A DNA stretch of 10,235 bases from an uncultured Pseudomonadota bacterium (lineage in GTDB: Bacteria > Pseudomonadota > Gammaproteobacteria > Burkholderiales > Usitatibacteraceae). Position 1 is the first letter of the stretch. The number at the start of each line of letters is the position of its first letter. The stretch covers positions 1 through 10,235 of the forward strand of contig CAMPHL010000044.1 in NCBI GenBank assembly GCA_946885905.1. The letters are read 5' to 3'. Below the pieces are notes generated by a model. The model was given only the letters and a program-made list of their open reading frames with translations, was not told the DNA's origin and did no database searches. The position numbers and the translations under genes were made by a program. Shown piece after piece: positions 1-7,757 of this stretch.

Positions 1-329
1 CCCCTCGCGGCCGCGGTCACGTCCTCCTTGGTGCTGCCGACATCGGTCACGACGGCGCCGGGCTCCATGGCCAGGGCTACGTCGTGGAGCACCGGGCCGA
101 TAGCGCGCACCGGCACCGCGATGATCACCAGGTCGGCCCCCTTGGCGGCGTCGGATACGGAATCCGCCGCGGTGTCGATCACGCCCAGTGCCGCGGCGCG
201 CTCGAGCGCCTGCGCATTGCGATCGACGCCGACCACCGTCGCGACTACGCCGGCGCGCTTCAAGGCAAGCGCGAAAGAGCCTCCGATGAGGCCCACGCCC
301 ACGATCGCCACCCGCTTCAGCCGCCGCAT
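1..329 (-). CDS. tyrA: Prephenate dehydrogenase, N-terminal part (cut by window edge)
   Basis: This is the N-terminal 109 residues of a TyrA-family prephenate/arogenate dehydrogenase, which oxidatively decarboxylates prephenate to 4-hydroxyphenylpyruvate on the tyrosine branch in the cytoplasm. The sequence shows a Rossmann nucleotide-binding start with the glycine motif GVGLIGG at residues 11-17. Asp36 at the end of the second strand favours NAD over NADP. AVPV (71-74) and DVGSTK (96-101) are the usual TyrA landmarks. The ATG overlaps the hisC stop by one base (TGATG), with a weak GGGG ribosome-binding stretch 5 nt upstream, so translation is probably coupled to hisC. In relatives tyrA is followed by, or fused to, aroA (EPSP synthase). 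The window ends before this can be seen. Confidence 0.93.
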   Translation of the reverse strand, partial: MRRLKRVAIVGVGLIGGSFALALKRAGVVATVVGVDRNAQALERAAALGVIDTAADSVSDAAKGADLVIIAVPVRAIGPVLHDVALAMEPGAVVTDVGSTKEDVTAAAR

Positions 330-1459
330 CAGCGCCCCGCGCGCTTGTCCACCGCCGTGGCGAGCGCGGACAGGAACCGTTCGTTCTGTTCGGGCAGGCC
401 CACGGTCACGCGAAGGTGCTCCGGCAAGCCGTAGCCGGAAATGGGGCGCACGATCACGCCCGCGGCGAGGAGCGCGCGGTACACCTGCTGCGCCCGAGAT
501 CCGATGCGCACCGTGATGAAATTCGCGCGCGACGCAATGTACTGCAGGCCCAGCCGATCGAAGCCTCGCGCGAGCTGGGCGAGGCCGGCGGCATTGACCT
601 CGCGGCTGCGCGAGATGAATTCGTGATCCCCGAGCGCCGCGCAGGCCGCCACCATCGCGAGGTGGTTCACGTTGAAGGGCTGGCGCACCCGGTTCATGAT
701 CTCGGCCACCTCGGGATGCGCGACGCCGTAACCCACACGCAGCCCGGCGAGCCCGTAGGCCTTCGAGAGCGTGCGCGAGACCACGAGATTGGGGAAGCGT
801 CCCAGCCACCGCGTTGTGGGACTCGCCAGCTCGTCGGGGAGGTATTCGCCGTACGCTTCGTCCAGGACCAGGAGCACGCCGGGAGGAAGCGCCTTCGCGA
901 AAGCTTCGATCTCGTCCCAGGGGCTGAACGTTCCGGTGGGGTTGTTGGGGTTGGCGAGGAAGACGATGCGAGTGTCCTCGCGCACGGCGCGCGCGAGCGC
1001 CGCAAGGTCGTTGCCGAAAGCACGCGCCGGGACTTCGATGCCGGTAGCGCCGATCGCCTGCACCACGAGCGGGTACACCATGAAGGCATGCTGGGAGTAC
1101 ACCGCCGAGTCGCCCGGCCGCAGGAAGGCACGTCCAACCAGCTCCAGCACGTCGTTGGAGCCGTTGCCGAGCACGAAGCTCTCGGGGGATACCGACAGGC
1201 GCGCGGCGAGCACGCGCTTGAGCTCGTAGCCGCTGCCATCCGGGTAGTAGTTGAGCTCGCCGAGCGCGCCGCGGATCGCGGCGAGGGCCTTCGGCGAGGG
1301 GCCCAGCGGGTTCTCGTTCGAGGCCATCTTGAGGATGGTTTCCTCAGGCATGCCCAGTTCGCGCGCCGTCTCTGAGATGGGCTTGCCGGGAACGTAGGGC
1401 GCGATCGCACGCACGTTCGGTGGGGCGAGATCGCGCAGCGAGAAGTCCTTGGCGTTCAT
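329..1459 (-). CDS. hisC: Histidinol-phosphate aminotransferase (HisC2 type, possible aromatic aminotransferase)
   Basis: A 376-residue fold-type I PLP aminotransferase of the HisC family, of normal length. It converts imidazole-acetol phosphate to histidinol phosphate using glutamate. Copies in this pheA-tyrA context are known in related bacteria to transaminate aromatic keto acids as well. Visible motifs are SNENPLG (47-53), NPNNPTG (170-176), DEAY (200-203) and SRTLSKAYGLAGLRVGY, whose Lys233 should hold PLP as the Schiff base. The ATG start is supported by GGTGAT 5 nt upstream, and it lies 1 nt after the pheA stop (TGA-C-ATG). It overlaps tyrA by one base at its end. There is no histidine biosynthesis gene beside it, only phenylalanine and tyrosine genes, which favours an aromatic role. 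Substrate preference cannot be read from sequence alone. Confidence 0.93.
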   Translation of the reverse strand: MNAKDFSLRDLAPPNVRAIAPYVPGKPISETARELGMPEETILKMASNENPLGPSPKALAAIRGALGELNYYPDGSGYELKRVLAARLSVSPESFVLGNGSNDVLELVGRAFLRPGDSAVYSQHAFMVYPLVVQAIGATGIEVPARAFGNDLAALARAVREDTRIVFLANPNNPTGTFSPWDEIEAFAKALPPGVLLVLDEAYGEYLPDELASPTTRWLGRFPNLVVSRTLSKAYGLAGLRVGYGVAHPEVAEIMNRVRQPFNVNHLAMVAACAALGDHEFISRSREVNAAGLAQLARGFDRLGLQYIASRANFITVRIGSRAQQVYRALLAAGVIVRPISGYGLPEHLRVTVGLPEQNERFLSALATAVDKRAGR

Positions 1460-1460
1460 G

Positions 1461-2534
1461 TCAGATCACCGCGGCCGGATAGGACCCGAGCACCTTGATG
1501 TAGCCGGCGATCCGGCCCACCTCGGCGAGCGCGTCGGCCACCTGCGGGTCGTCCCGGTGGCCCTCGATGTCGACGAAGAAGAGGTACTCCCAGAGCGCCT
1601 CGCGCGACGGCCGCGACTCGAACTTGGTCATCGAGACGCCACGGGTGGCGAACGGGGTGAGCATCTCGTACACGGCGCCGGCACGGTTCCTCGCCGACAG
1701 CACCAGCGAAGTCTTGTCGCGTCCCGAGGGCCCCGGCGCGTAGTCGCCGAGCACGAGGAAGCGGGTAGTGTTGTTCGGCTCGTCCTCGATGTTCGCCGAG
1801 AGTATCGTGAGCCCGTAATGTTCCGCCGCCGCCTCGCCCGCGACCGCGGCCGAATTCGGCTCTTCGGCCGCGCGCCGCGCGGCCTCGGCATTGCTCGCCA
1901 CCGCGACCCGCTCGGCATGGGGCAGGTTGGTGTTCAGCCATTCGTGGCACTGGCCTAGCGATTGGCCGTGCGAGAACACGCGCCGGATGTCGGCGAGATC
2001 CTTCGGCGCCAACTTCGCCATCAGGTTGTGGTGGATGCGCACGATCACTTCCCCGCATACCCGCCTGGGGGTGCGCGGCATGAGGTCGAGCGAGCGGCCC
2101 ACCGCGCCCTCGGTGGAGTTCTCCACCGGAACCACGCCGAAATCGGCCGCGCCGGATTCGACCGAGCGGAACACCTCGTCGATCGATGGCGCCGGGAGCC
2201 CCACCGCGGCGTGGCCGAAATGCTTGAACGTCGCGCTCTCGCTGAACGTGCCGCGCGGCCCGAGATAGGCCACGGTGATCGGGCGCTCCAGCGCGAGGCA
2301 GGCCGACATGATCTCGCGGAAGAGCAGCGCAACCGTCTCGCCGGACAGCGGCCCGCGGTTCGCCTCCTTGATCCGCCGCAGCACCTGCGCTTCGCGCTCG
2401 GGGCGGTACGCCTGCCCTACCTTGAGCGTGCCGATCTCGCGCGCGAGCCGCGCGCGCTCGTTGAGGGCTTCCAGGATGCGCACGTTGACTTCGTCGATGC
2501 GGCTGCGCAGCCGCTCGAGCTCCGCATCGCTCAA
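1461..2534 (-). CDS. pheA: Bifunctional chorismate mutase/prephenate dehydratase (P-protein), TTG start
   Basis: A 357-residue P-protein that turns chorismate into prephenate and then phenylpyruvate, the committed phenylalanine branch. The AroQ chorismate mutase domain occupies about 1-83, with likely active-site residues Arg10, Arg27, Lys38 and Glu48. The prephenate dehydratase domain spans about 86-265 and contains PVENSTEG (136-143) and the catalytic TRF motif (257-259). A C-terminal ACT domain follows (about 274-352) with a GAVY variant of the GALV motif (286-289) and ESRP (306-309), the elements that bind phenylalanine for feedback inhibition. The start is TTG at 2534. It gives the family-typical N-terminus (M)SDAELERLRSRID, no ATG is available nearby in frame, and GGAGG lies 7 nt upstream. 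The TTG overlaps the stop of the preceding gene (TTGA), indicating translational coupling. The open frame continues upstream to 3779 but only as a shadow of the neighbouring gene. Confidence 0.93.
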   Translation of the reverse strand: MSDAELERLRSRIDEVNVRILEALNERARLAREIGTLKVGQAYRPEREAQVLRRIKEANRGPLSGETVALLFREIMSACLALERPITVAYLGPRGTFSESATFKHFGHAAVGLPAPSIDEVFRSVESGAADFGVVPVENSTEGAVGRSLDLMPRTPRRVCGEVIVRIHHNLMAKLAPKDLADIRRVFSHGQSLGQCHEWLNTNLPHAERVAVASNAEAARRAAEEPNSAAVAGEAAAEHYGLTILSANIEDEPNNTTRFLVLGDYAPGPSGRDKTSLVLSARNRAGAVYEMLTPFATRGVSMTKFESRPSREALWEYLFFVDIEGHRDDPQVADALAEVGRIAGYIKVLGSYPAAVI

Positions 2535-3715
2535 GCCGGCGCCTCCGGCAGGGGCACCGAGCGCACGGAAAGCACCCCATGGATGCGGCCGATTCGCTCG
2601 ACGACTTCGGGGGCCGCGGCGCTGTCGAGGTCGACGAGCGTGTACGCCATCTCCCCGAGCGACTTGTTGACCATGTTGTGGATGTTGAGGCCTGCCTGCG
2701 CCATCGTAGTCGAAATCTGGCCGAGCATGTTCGGGACGTTCGCGTTCGCGATGGCGATCCGATGCTCGGACTCGCGCCCCATCTCCACCGACGGGAAGTT
2801 GACCGCATTGCGGATCGTGCCGTGCTCGAGGAACTCGCGCAGCTGCTCGACCACCATCACCGCGCAATTCTCCTCGGCTTCCTCGGTGGAGGCCCCGAGG
2901 TGCGGCAGCGCCAGCACGCCGCGCTTGCCGAGCAGCCGTGGGCTCGGGAAGTCGGTCACATAGCGCCCGAGCCGGCCCTGCGCAAGGGCCTCGATGACCG
3001 CGGCCTCGTCGACCACGCCGTCGCGCGAGAAGTTGAGCAGCACGAGGCCCTTGCGCGCCGCGGCGAGGCGCGCGCCATCGAGGAGGTTGCGGGTGCGCGA
3101 TACGAGCGGCACGTGCAACGTCACGAAGTCCGAGCCCTTCAGCAACTGCTCGATGCTGTGGGCCTTCCTCACCGACGACGCAAGCCGCCACGCGGCCTCG
3201 ACCGTGATCTCCGGGTCGTAACCCAGCACGTGCATGCCCAGCTTGATCGCGGTGTCCGCCATCAATCCACCGATGGCGCCCAGGCCGATCACCCCGAGCG
3301 TGCGTCCGGCGAGCTCGACGCCCGCGAACTGCTTCTTGCCTTCCTCCACGCGCTTGCCGAAGTCCGCATCCTCGCGCAACTGCGATACATATGCGGCCGC
3401 GGGAACGATGTTGCGCGCGGTGGCCAGCATCGCCCCCAGCACGAGCTCCTTCACGGCGTTGGCGTTCGCGCCCGGCGCATTGAAGACGGGGATGCCGCGC
3501 CGGCTCGCTTCCTCCACCGGGATGTTGTTCACGCCGGCCCCCGCGCGGGCGATGGCCTTGACGGCCGGGCCCAGGTCCGCCGGCGCGAGGACGTGCGAAC
3601 GAAGGAGGATCGCATCGGGCTCGGCCAGGGCCTTGCCGACGGTGTAGGCAGGGGCGGGTAACCGCTCCAGCCCGCGGGAGGAGATCGCGTTGTAGACCGC
3701 AACCCGGAACGTCAC
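2531..3715 (-). CDS. serA: D-3-phosphoglycerate dehydrogenase-like protein with ACT domain (SerA family)
   Basis: A 394-residue D-isomer-specific 2-hydroxyacid dehydrogenase, most similar by eye to short SerA proteins that oxidise 3-phosphoglycerate to 3-phosphohydroxypyruvate, the first step of serine synthesis. It shows the substrate segment ARAGAGVNNIPVEEA (56-70), the NAD fold motif GLGAIGG (144-150) with Asp167 favouring NAD, Arg231 in NFSRDGVVDE, and the catalytic-type His272 in PHLGASTEEAEEN. A C-terminal ACT domain (about 318-390) suggests allosteric control, perhaps by serine. Oddly, where relatives have a Glu (DFPTE-like motif) this protein reads DFPSPRLLG, with Pro259 at the expected Glu position, so activity may be altered. 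The start is GTG at 3715, which fits the family N-terminus. A GAGG overlapping the serC stop lies 9 nt upstream. It sits 11 bp after serC and overlaps pheA by 4 bp. Adjacent serC supports a serine role. Another 2-hydroxyacid substrate remains possible. Confidence 0.85.
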   Translation of the reverse strand: MTFRVAVYNAISSRGLERLPAPAYTVGKALAEPDAILLRSHVLAPADLGPAVKAIARAGAGVNNIPVEEASRRGIPVFNAPGANANAVKELVLGAMLATARNIVPAAAYVSQLREDADFGKRVEEGKKQFAGVELAGRTLGVIGLGAIGGLMADTAIKLGMHVLGYDPEITVEAAWRLASSVRKAHSIEQLLKGSDFVTLHVPLVSRTRNLLDGARLAAARKGLVLLNFSRDGVVDEAAVIEALAQGRLGRYVTDFPSPRLLGKRGVLALPHLGASTEEAEENCAVMVVEQLREFLEHGTIRNAVNFPSVEMGRESEHRIAIANANVPNMLGQISTTMAQAGLNIHNMVNKSLGEMAYTLVDLDSAAAPEVVERIGRIHGVLSVRSVPLPEAPA

Positions 3716-3726
3716 GTCGAGCAGCC

Positions 3727-4950
3727 TCAGCCGTTCTTGCGCCTGAAGTCTTCCATGTACGCCACCAGCGCCTCGACACCCTGGCGCGGCATGGCGTTGT
3801 AGATGGAGGCGCGCATGCCGCCCACGGAGCGGTGGCCCTTCAGCTGCGACAGGCCGCGGCGTTCGGCGCCTGCGAGGAACTTGTCGTCGAGGGACGGATC
3901 ACGCAGCGTGAAGGGCACGTTCATGCGCGAGCGGTCCTCCATCGCCACGGGGTTCGCGTAGAAGTCCTGCGAGTCCAGGTAATCGTAGAGCAGCTTCGCC
4001 TTGGCGATGTTGGCGCGCTCCACGGCGGCAAGCCCGCCTCGCTCCAGCAGCCATTTGAAGGTGAGGCCCGCGAGGTAGAGCGAGAACGTGGGCGGCGTAT
4101 TGAGCATGGAGTCGTTCTTGGCCTGGATCGCGTAGTTCAGCACGTCCGGCGTTTGCTTCATCGCCCCGCCCAGGAGGTCCTCACGCACGATCACGACGAC
4201 CAGGCCCGCGGGGCCGATGTTCTTCTGCGCCCCGGCGTAGATGAGGCCGAACTTCGCGACCTCGAGCGGCCGGGACAGGATGTGCGACGACATGTCCGCC
4301 ACGAGCGGCGTCGCGCCCGTGTCCGGCGTGAACGGGTACTCGACCCCCCCGATGGTTTCGTTGGTGCACACGTGCAGGTATGCCGCGTCGCTCGAGCGCT
4401 CCCACACCGATTGCTTCGGCACGTAGGTGAAGTTGCGGTCCTCGCTCGAGGCGACGACGTTCACCTGCGCGAACTTGCGGCCCTCGGCGATCGCCTTCTG
4501 CGACCAGACGCCGGTGTTCACCACGTCGATCACCTTGCCGCCGCGAAGCAGGTTCATTGGCACCGCGGCGAATTGCGCCGTGGCGCCGCCCTGCAGGAAC
4601 AACACCTTGTAGTTGGCGGGGATGGCGAGGAGCTGGCGCAGGTCGGCTTGCGCCTCGGCGGCGATCGCGACGAACTCCTGTCCGCGATGGCTCATCTCCA
4701 TCACGGACATGCCGGCATCGTGCCAGTTGACCAGCTCCCACTTGGCCTTCTCCAGGACCTCGACCGGCATGGTCGCCGGCCCCGCGCCGAAATTGAAGAT
4801 GCGCGAGGCGGGCGTGGCGCTACGCGGGCCCGCCTTCGCTTTCGCCTTCGCCGGCGCGTTCGGGCCCGGTCGCGCCGCCTTCTTCGCGCGCGCTGCCGCC
4901 TTGGGCCGCGCCCTCTTCGTGGTGGTTGCCGCCGTTGCCGTTTTCGCCAT
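3727..4950 (-). CDS. serC: Phosphoserine/phosphohydroxythreonine aminotransferase with basic N-terminal extension
   Basis: A PLP aminotransferase that uses glutamate to convert 3-phosphohydroxypyruvate to phosphoserine, and serves the parallel step of pyridoxal phosphate synthesis. The core runs from residue 50 ([13 protein letters not shown]) to 407, about 358 residues, the usual length of the whole enzyme. GGATAQF (121-127) is the cofactor phosphate loop, Lys243 in [12 protein letters not shown] is the PLP lysine, and [15 protein letters not shown] (373-387) is the C-terminal signature. Residues 1-50 are an unusual extension rich in Ala, Lys, Arg and Thr, with 14 basic and no acidic residues. 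Between the gyrA stop and the core there is no ATG, GTG or TTG in frame, and the extension itself has no Met, Val or Leu after residue 1. ATG at 4950 is therefore the only canonical start, 131 bp inside gyrA, with no clear Shine-Dalgarno. An unconventional downstream start is the alternative. Confidence 0.92.
   Translation of the reverse strand: MAKTATAATTTKRARPKAAARAKKAARPGPNAPAKAKAKAGPRSATPASRIFNFGAGPATMPVEVLEKAKWELVNWHDAGMSVMEMSHRGQEFVAIAAEAQADLRQLLAIPANYKVLFLQGGATAQFAAVPMNLLRGGKVIDVVNTGVWSQKAIAEGRKFAQVNVVASSEDRNFTYVPKQSVWERSSDAAYLHVCTNETIGGVEYPFTPDTGATPLVADMSSHILSRPLEVAKFGLIYAGAQKNIGPAGLVVVIVREDLLGGAMKQTPDVLNYAIQAKNDSMLNTPPTFSLYLAGLTFKWLLERGGLAAVERANIAKAKLLYDYLDSQDFYANPVAMEDRSRMNVPFTLRDPSLDDKFLAGAERRGLSQLKGHRSVGGMRASIYNAMPRQGVEALVAYMEDFRRKNG
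4820..4950 (-). other. 131-bp out-of-frame overlap of gyrA 3' end and serC 5' end
   Basis: This stretch is read in two frames on the same strand. The gyrA frame gives the end of an acidic, Gly-rich GyrA tail and stops at TAG (4822-4820). The frame shifted by one base gives the basic SerC leader from ATG 4950. The region contains simple purine-rich repeats. Near 4831-4852 a GCGAAR hexamer is repeated; it reads Gly-Glu in the GyrA frame and Ala-Lys in the SerC frame. Near the serC start, the tandem near-repeats GAAAATGGC and GAAAACGGC encode ENG-ENG in GyrA. Both frames stay open throughout. Whether both are translated is inferred from the absence of any other canonical serC start. Confidence 0.8.
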
Positions 4951-7492
4951 TTTCGTCGTCGCGATCGAAGATGCACTGCAGCCCCGAGAGCTTCTCGCCC
5001 TCGGAGAGGTTGATGAGGGTCACGCCCTGTGTGGAGCGGCTCATCTCGCGGATCTCGTTCACGCGCGTACGGATGAGCACCCCGCCGGAGGTGATCAGCA
5101 TGATCTCATCCTCGGCCGAGACCAGCGTCGCGGCGACCACCTTGCCGTTGCGCTCCGAGGTCTGGATCGCGATCATGCCTTGCGTGCCGCGGCCGTGGCG
5201 CGTGTACTCGGCGATCGGCGTGCGCTTGCCGTAGCCGTTCTCGGTGGCGGTAAGCACGCTCTGGCTCTCGTTCTCCGCCACGAGCAGCGCGATCACCTTG
5301 CCGCCCTTGGCGAGGTTCATGCCGCGCACGCCCCGGGCGCCCCTTCCCATGGGCCGGACGTCGTTCTCGTCGAAGCGCACGGCCTTCCCCTCGTCGGAAA
5401 AGAGCATCACGTCGTGCTTGCCGTCGGTGACGGCCACGCCCACGAGGCGGTCGCCCTCGTCCAGGTCCACAGCGATGATTCCCGAGGGGCGCGGGCGCGA
5501 GTAGTCCGCGAGCGAGGTCTTCTTCACCACGCCCTGCTCGGTCGCGAAGAACACGAAGCGGTCCTCGCGGAACTCCTTCACCGGCAGGATCGCGTTGATG
5601 CGCTCGTCCTCGTCCATCTGCACGAGGTTCACGATCGGCTTGCCGCGGCTGGTACGGCTGCCCTGCGGGACCTCGTACACCTTGATCCAGTACACCTTGC
5701 CCTTGTTCGAGAAGCACAGCACGTAGTCGTGCGTGTTGGCGATGAAGAGCTTCTCGATGAAATCGTCTTCCCTGGTGGTCGCCGCCTGCTTGCCGCGCCC
5801 GCCGCGCTTCTGCGCGCGGTACTCGGCGAGCGGCTGGGCCTTGATGTAGCCGGCGTGCGAGAGCGTGACGACCATGTCCTCGGGCGCGATCAGGTCCTCG
5901 ATCTGCAGGTCGGCGCCGTTCACCACGATCTGGCTGCGGCGCGGATCGCCGAACTCGCGCTTGATCTCGGCGAGCTCGCCGCCGATGATCCCCGAGACGC
6001 GATCGGGGCGCGAGAGGATGTCGAGCAGGTCCTCGATGGTGGCGATGACCTCGCGATACTCCGACAGGATCTTGTCCTGCTCCAGGCCCGTGAGGCGCTG
6101 CAGCTGCATCTCGAGGATCTTCTGCGCCTGGCCCTCGGAGAGGCGGTAGCCGCCCCCGGCAGCGAGCCCGAACTCCTTGGGCAGGCTCTCGGGCCGGTAC
6201 ATCTCGGCCGCCGCGCGCGCGAGCATCTCCTCCACGAGCTTCGAGCGCCACGCACGGGCCATGAGCCCTTCCTTCGCCGCCGCGGGCGTAGGCGCCGCCT
6301 TGATGAGCGCGATCACCTCGTCCACGTTCGAAAGGGCGACCGCGAGGCCCTCCAACACGTGGGCGCGCTCTCGCGCCTTGCGCAGGTTGAAGACCGTGCG
6401 CCGCGTGACGACCTCGCGCCGATGGCGCAGGAACGCCTCCAGCAGCTGCTTGAGGCTGAGGCACCGGGGCTGGCCGTCGACCAGCGCCACCATGTTCATG
6501 CCGAACGTCTCCTGCATCTGCGTGAGCTTGTACAGGTTGTTCAGCACGATCTCGGGCACTTCGCCGCGCTTCAACTCGATCACGATGCGCATGCCGCTCT
6601 TGTCGGACTCGTTGCGCAGGTCCGCGATGCCCTCGATGCGCTTGTCGCGCACGAGATCGGCGATCTTGGTGAGGAGCGCGTCGCCACCGACCTGGTAGGG
6701 CAGCTCGTCGACGATGATCGCCTGCTTGCCGGCCTTGTCGCTGTCCTCTATGTGCGTGCGCGCCCGCATGATCACGCGGCCGCGCCCGGTGCGGTAACCC
6801 TCCTTAGCCCCTGCCGTGCCGTAGATGATTCCGGCGGTGGGGAAATCGGGCGCGGGCACGAGGCGGATCAGCTCCTCCAGGTCGATGGCGGGGTTGCCCA
6901 GGAGCGCGAGCGACGCGTCGATCACCTCGCCCAGGTTGTGCGGCGGGATGTTCGTGGCCATCCCCACGGCGATTCCCGCGGAGCCGTTCACCAGGAGGTT
7001 GGGGAATTTCGCCGGCAGTACGGCGGGCTCGGTCTCCTTGCCGTCGTAGTTCGGCACGAAGTCCACCGTCTCGAGGTCGATGTCGGCGAGCAGCTCCCCG
7101 GCGATCTTCTGCAGGCGCGATTCGGTATAGCGGTACGCCGCGGGGGAGTCGCCATCGACGGAGCCGAAATTGCCCTGCCCGTCGATGAGCATGTAGCGCA
7201 TCGAGAAGTCCTGCGCCATGCGCACCAGCGCCTCGTAGGTCGCCGAGTCGCCGTGCGGATGGTACTTGCCGAGCACGTCGCCGACCACGCGAGCGCATTT
7301 CACGTAGGACCGGTTCCAGACATTGTTTGCTTCGTGCATCGCGAAAAGGATGCGGCGGTGGACGGGCTTCAACCCGTCGCGCACGTCGGGAAGTGCCCGC
7401 CCCACGATGACGCTCATGGCGTAGTCGAGATAGGAGCGACGCATCTCCTGCTCGAGGCTGATCGGATGGGTTTCCTTGGCGAAGTGTTCCAT
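4820..7492 (-). CDS. gyrA: DNA gyrase subunit A
   Basis: The 890-residue A subunit of DNA gyrase, which with GyrB introduces negative supercoils using ATP. The N-terminal breakage-reunion domain (about 1-520) has the active-site Tyr122 in AAYRYTE and the quinolone region [12 protein letters not shown] (76-87). Residues there are Ser83 and Glu87 in E. coli numbering; Ser83 is the unmutated type, and Glu at 87 is a natural variant of the usual Asp. The six-bladed C-terminal DNA-wrapping domain follows (about 520-842) with the GyrA-box QKRGGRG at 561-567, which marks gyrase rather than topoisomerase IV. The last 48 residues (843-890) are a low-complexity tail with 13 acidic and 3 basic residues; acidic tails in E. 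coli GyrA modulate DNA wrapping. The start is ATG, with the family-typical [22 protein letters not shown] just after. It is the first gene of the operon, and the tail region overlaps serC by 131 bp. Confidence 0.98.
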   Translation of the reverse strand: MEHFAKETHPISLEQEMRRSYLDYAMSVIVGRALPDVRDGLKPVHRRILFAMHEANNVWNRSYVKCARVVGDVLGKYHPHGDSATYEALVRMAQDFSMRYMLIDGQGNFGSVDGDSPAAYRYTESRLQKIAGELLADIDLETVDFVPNYDGKETEPAVLPAKFPNLLVNGSAGIAVGMATNIPPHNLGEVIDASLALLGNPAIDLEELIRLVPAPDFPTAGIIYGTAGAKEGYRTGRGRVIMRARTHIEDSDKAGKQAIIVDELPYQVGGDALLTKIADLVRDKRIEGIADLRNESDKSGMRIVIELKRGEVPEIVLNNLYKLTQMQETFGMNMVALVDGQPRCLSLKQLLEAFLRHRREVVTRRTVFNLRKARERAHVLEGLAVALSNVDEVIALIKAAPTPAAAKEGLMARAWRSKLVEEMLARAAAEMYRPESLPKEFGLAAGGGYRLSEGQAQKILEMQLQRLTGLEQDKILSEYREVIATIEDLLDILSRPDRVSGIIGGELAEIKREFGDPRRSQIVVNGADLQIEDLIAPEDMVVTLSHAGYIKAQPLAEYRAQKRGGRGKQAATTREDDFIEKLFIANTHDYVLCFSNKGKVYWIKVYEVPQGSRTSRGKPIVNLVQMDEDERINAILPVKEFREDRFVFFATEQGVVKKTSLADYSRPRPSGIIAVDLDEGDRLVGVAVTDGKHDVMLFSDEGKAVRFDENDVRPMGRGARGVRGMNLAKGGKVIALLVAENESQSVLTATENGYGKRTPIAEYTRHGRGTQGMIAIQTSERNGKVVAATLVSAEDEIMLITSGGVLIRTRVNEIREMSRSTQGVTLINLSEGEKLSGLQCIFDRDDENGENGNGGNHHEEGAAQGGSAREEGGATGPERAGEGESEGGPA

Positions 7493-7538
7493 GTAAACGC
7501 TTGTTTTGGTTCAGGAAATTGGGGGCGGGGAAACCGAA

Positions 7539-7568
7539 ATTCTAGCACAGCCGGGGCGCCCTTTCCAA
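7539..7568 (-). promoter_or_regulatory. Sigma70-type promoter of gyrA operon
   Basis: Read on the minus strand, TTGGAA (7568-7563, 4 of 6 consensus bases) and TAGAAT (7544-7539, 5 of 6) are separated by 18 bp. A TGC directly before the -10 matches the extended -10 element. Transcription would start near 7532, leaving a leader of about 40 nt before the gyrA ATG. No strong Shine-Dalgarno is seen in that leader. It is the only convincing promoter found for the six-gene minus-strand operon, judged by eye. Confidence 0.6.
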
Positions 7569-7646
7569 CGCGCCGGGCAACCTGGCCTGGTGTGGTAAAA
7601 ATACAACTCGGCGGGATCGGACTGTTGCGGAAAGCCCCACTTTTGG

Positions 7647-7676
7647 TTGTCTTCGGGAGGAGGCTTTGTGTATGAT
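7647..7676 (+). promoter_or_regulatory. Sigma70-type promoter of ompA
   Basis: TTGTCT (7647-7652, 4 of 6) and TATGAT (7671-7676, 5 of 6) are 18 bp apart. Predicted transcription begins near 7683 and gives a leader of about 75 nt. That leader is rich in A and C (about 7705-7740), unlike the GC-rich genes around it, and looks unstructured. The promoter is divergent from the gyrA promoter, with the two -10 elements about 130 bp apart in a 265-bp intergenic region. Assigned by eye. Confidence 0.5.
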
Positions 7677-7745
7677 GCAGCGAGCTTCCTCGGCTTGAGC
7701 CTCAGACAAAAAAGCCCCCATCAAACAATCATCCAAATCCTCTTG

Positions 7746-7749
7746 GGAG
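7746..7749 (+). promoter_or_regulatory. Ribosome-binding site that fixes the ompA start
   Basis: GGAG (within GGGAG) lies 8 nt before ATG 7758. It decides the start: the longer open frame beginning at TTG 7647 would put the secretion signal in mid-protein and begin translation upstream of the predicted transcription start. Confidence 0.75.
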
Positions 7750-7757
7750 TACCGAAC

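Noticed and set aside
2535..3779. Upstream extension of the pheA reading frame to 3779
   Set aside because: The extra 400-odd residues are an Arg/Ala/Gly-rich shadow of the serA-like gene. PheA homology begins exactly at the TTG with a good ribosome-binding site.
4940..4965. Programmed frameshift joining GyrA to SerC at the A-rich GAAAATGG
   Set aside because: There is no heptameric slippery pattern in the gyrA frame and no obvious downstream structure. A separate ATG start for serC is simpler.
4613..7675. A 1020-residue open frame on the plus strand, antisense to gyrA
   Set aside because: It mirrors gyrA codon structure in GC-rich DNA. The product is His/Arg/Leu/Val-rich with no recognisable domain, while gyrA on the other strand is complete and conserved.
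7647..7757. TTG start for ompA giving 37 extra residues
   Set aside because: It would begin at the predicted -35 element and bury the signal peptide. ATG 7758 has a good GGGAG and starts the signal peptide.
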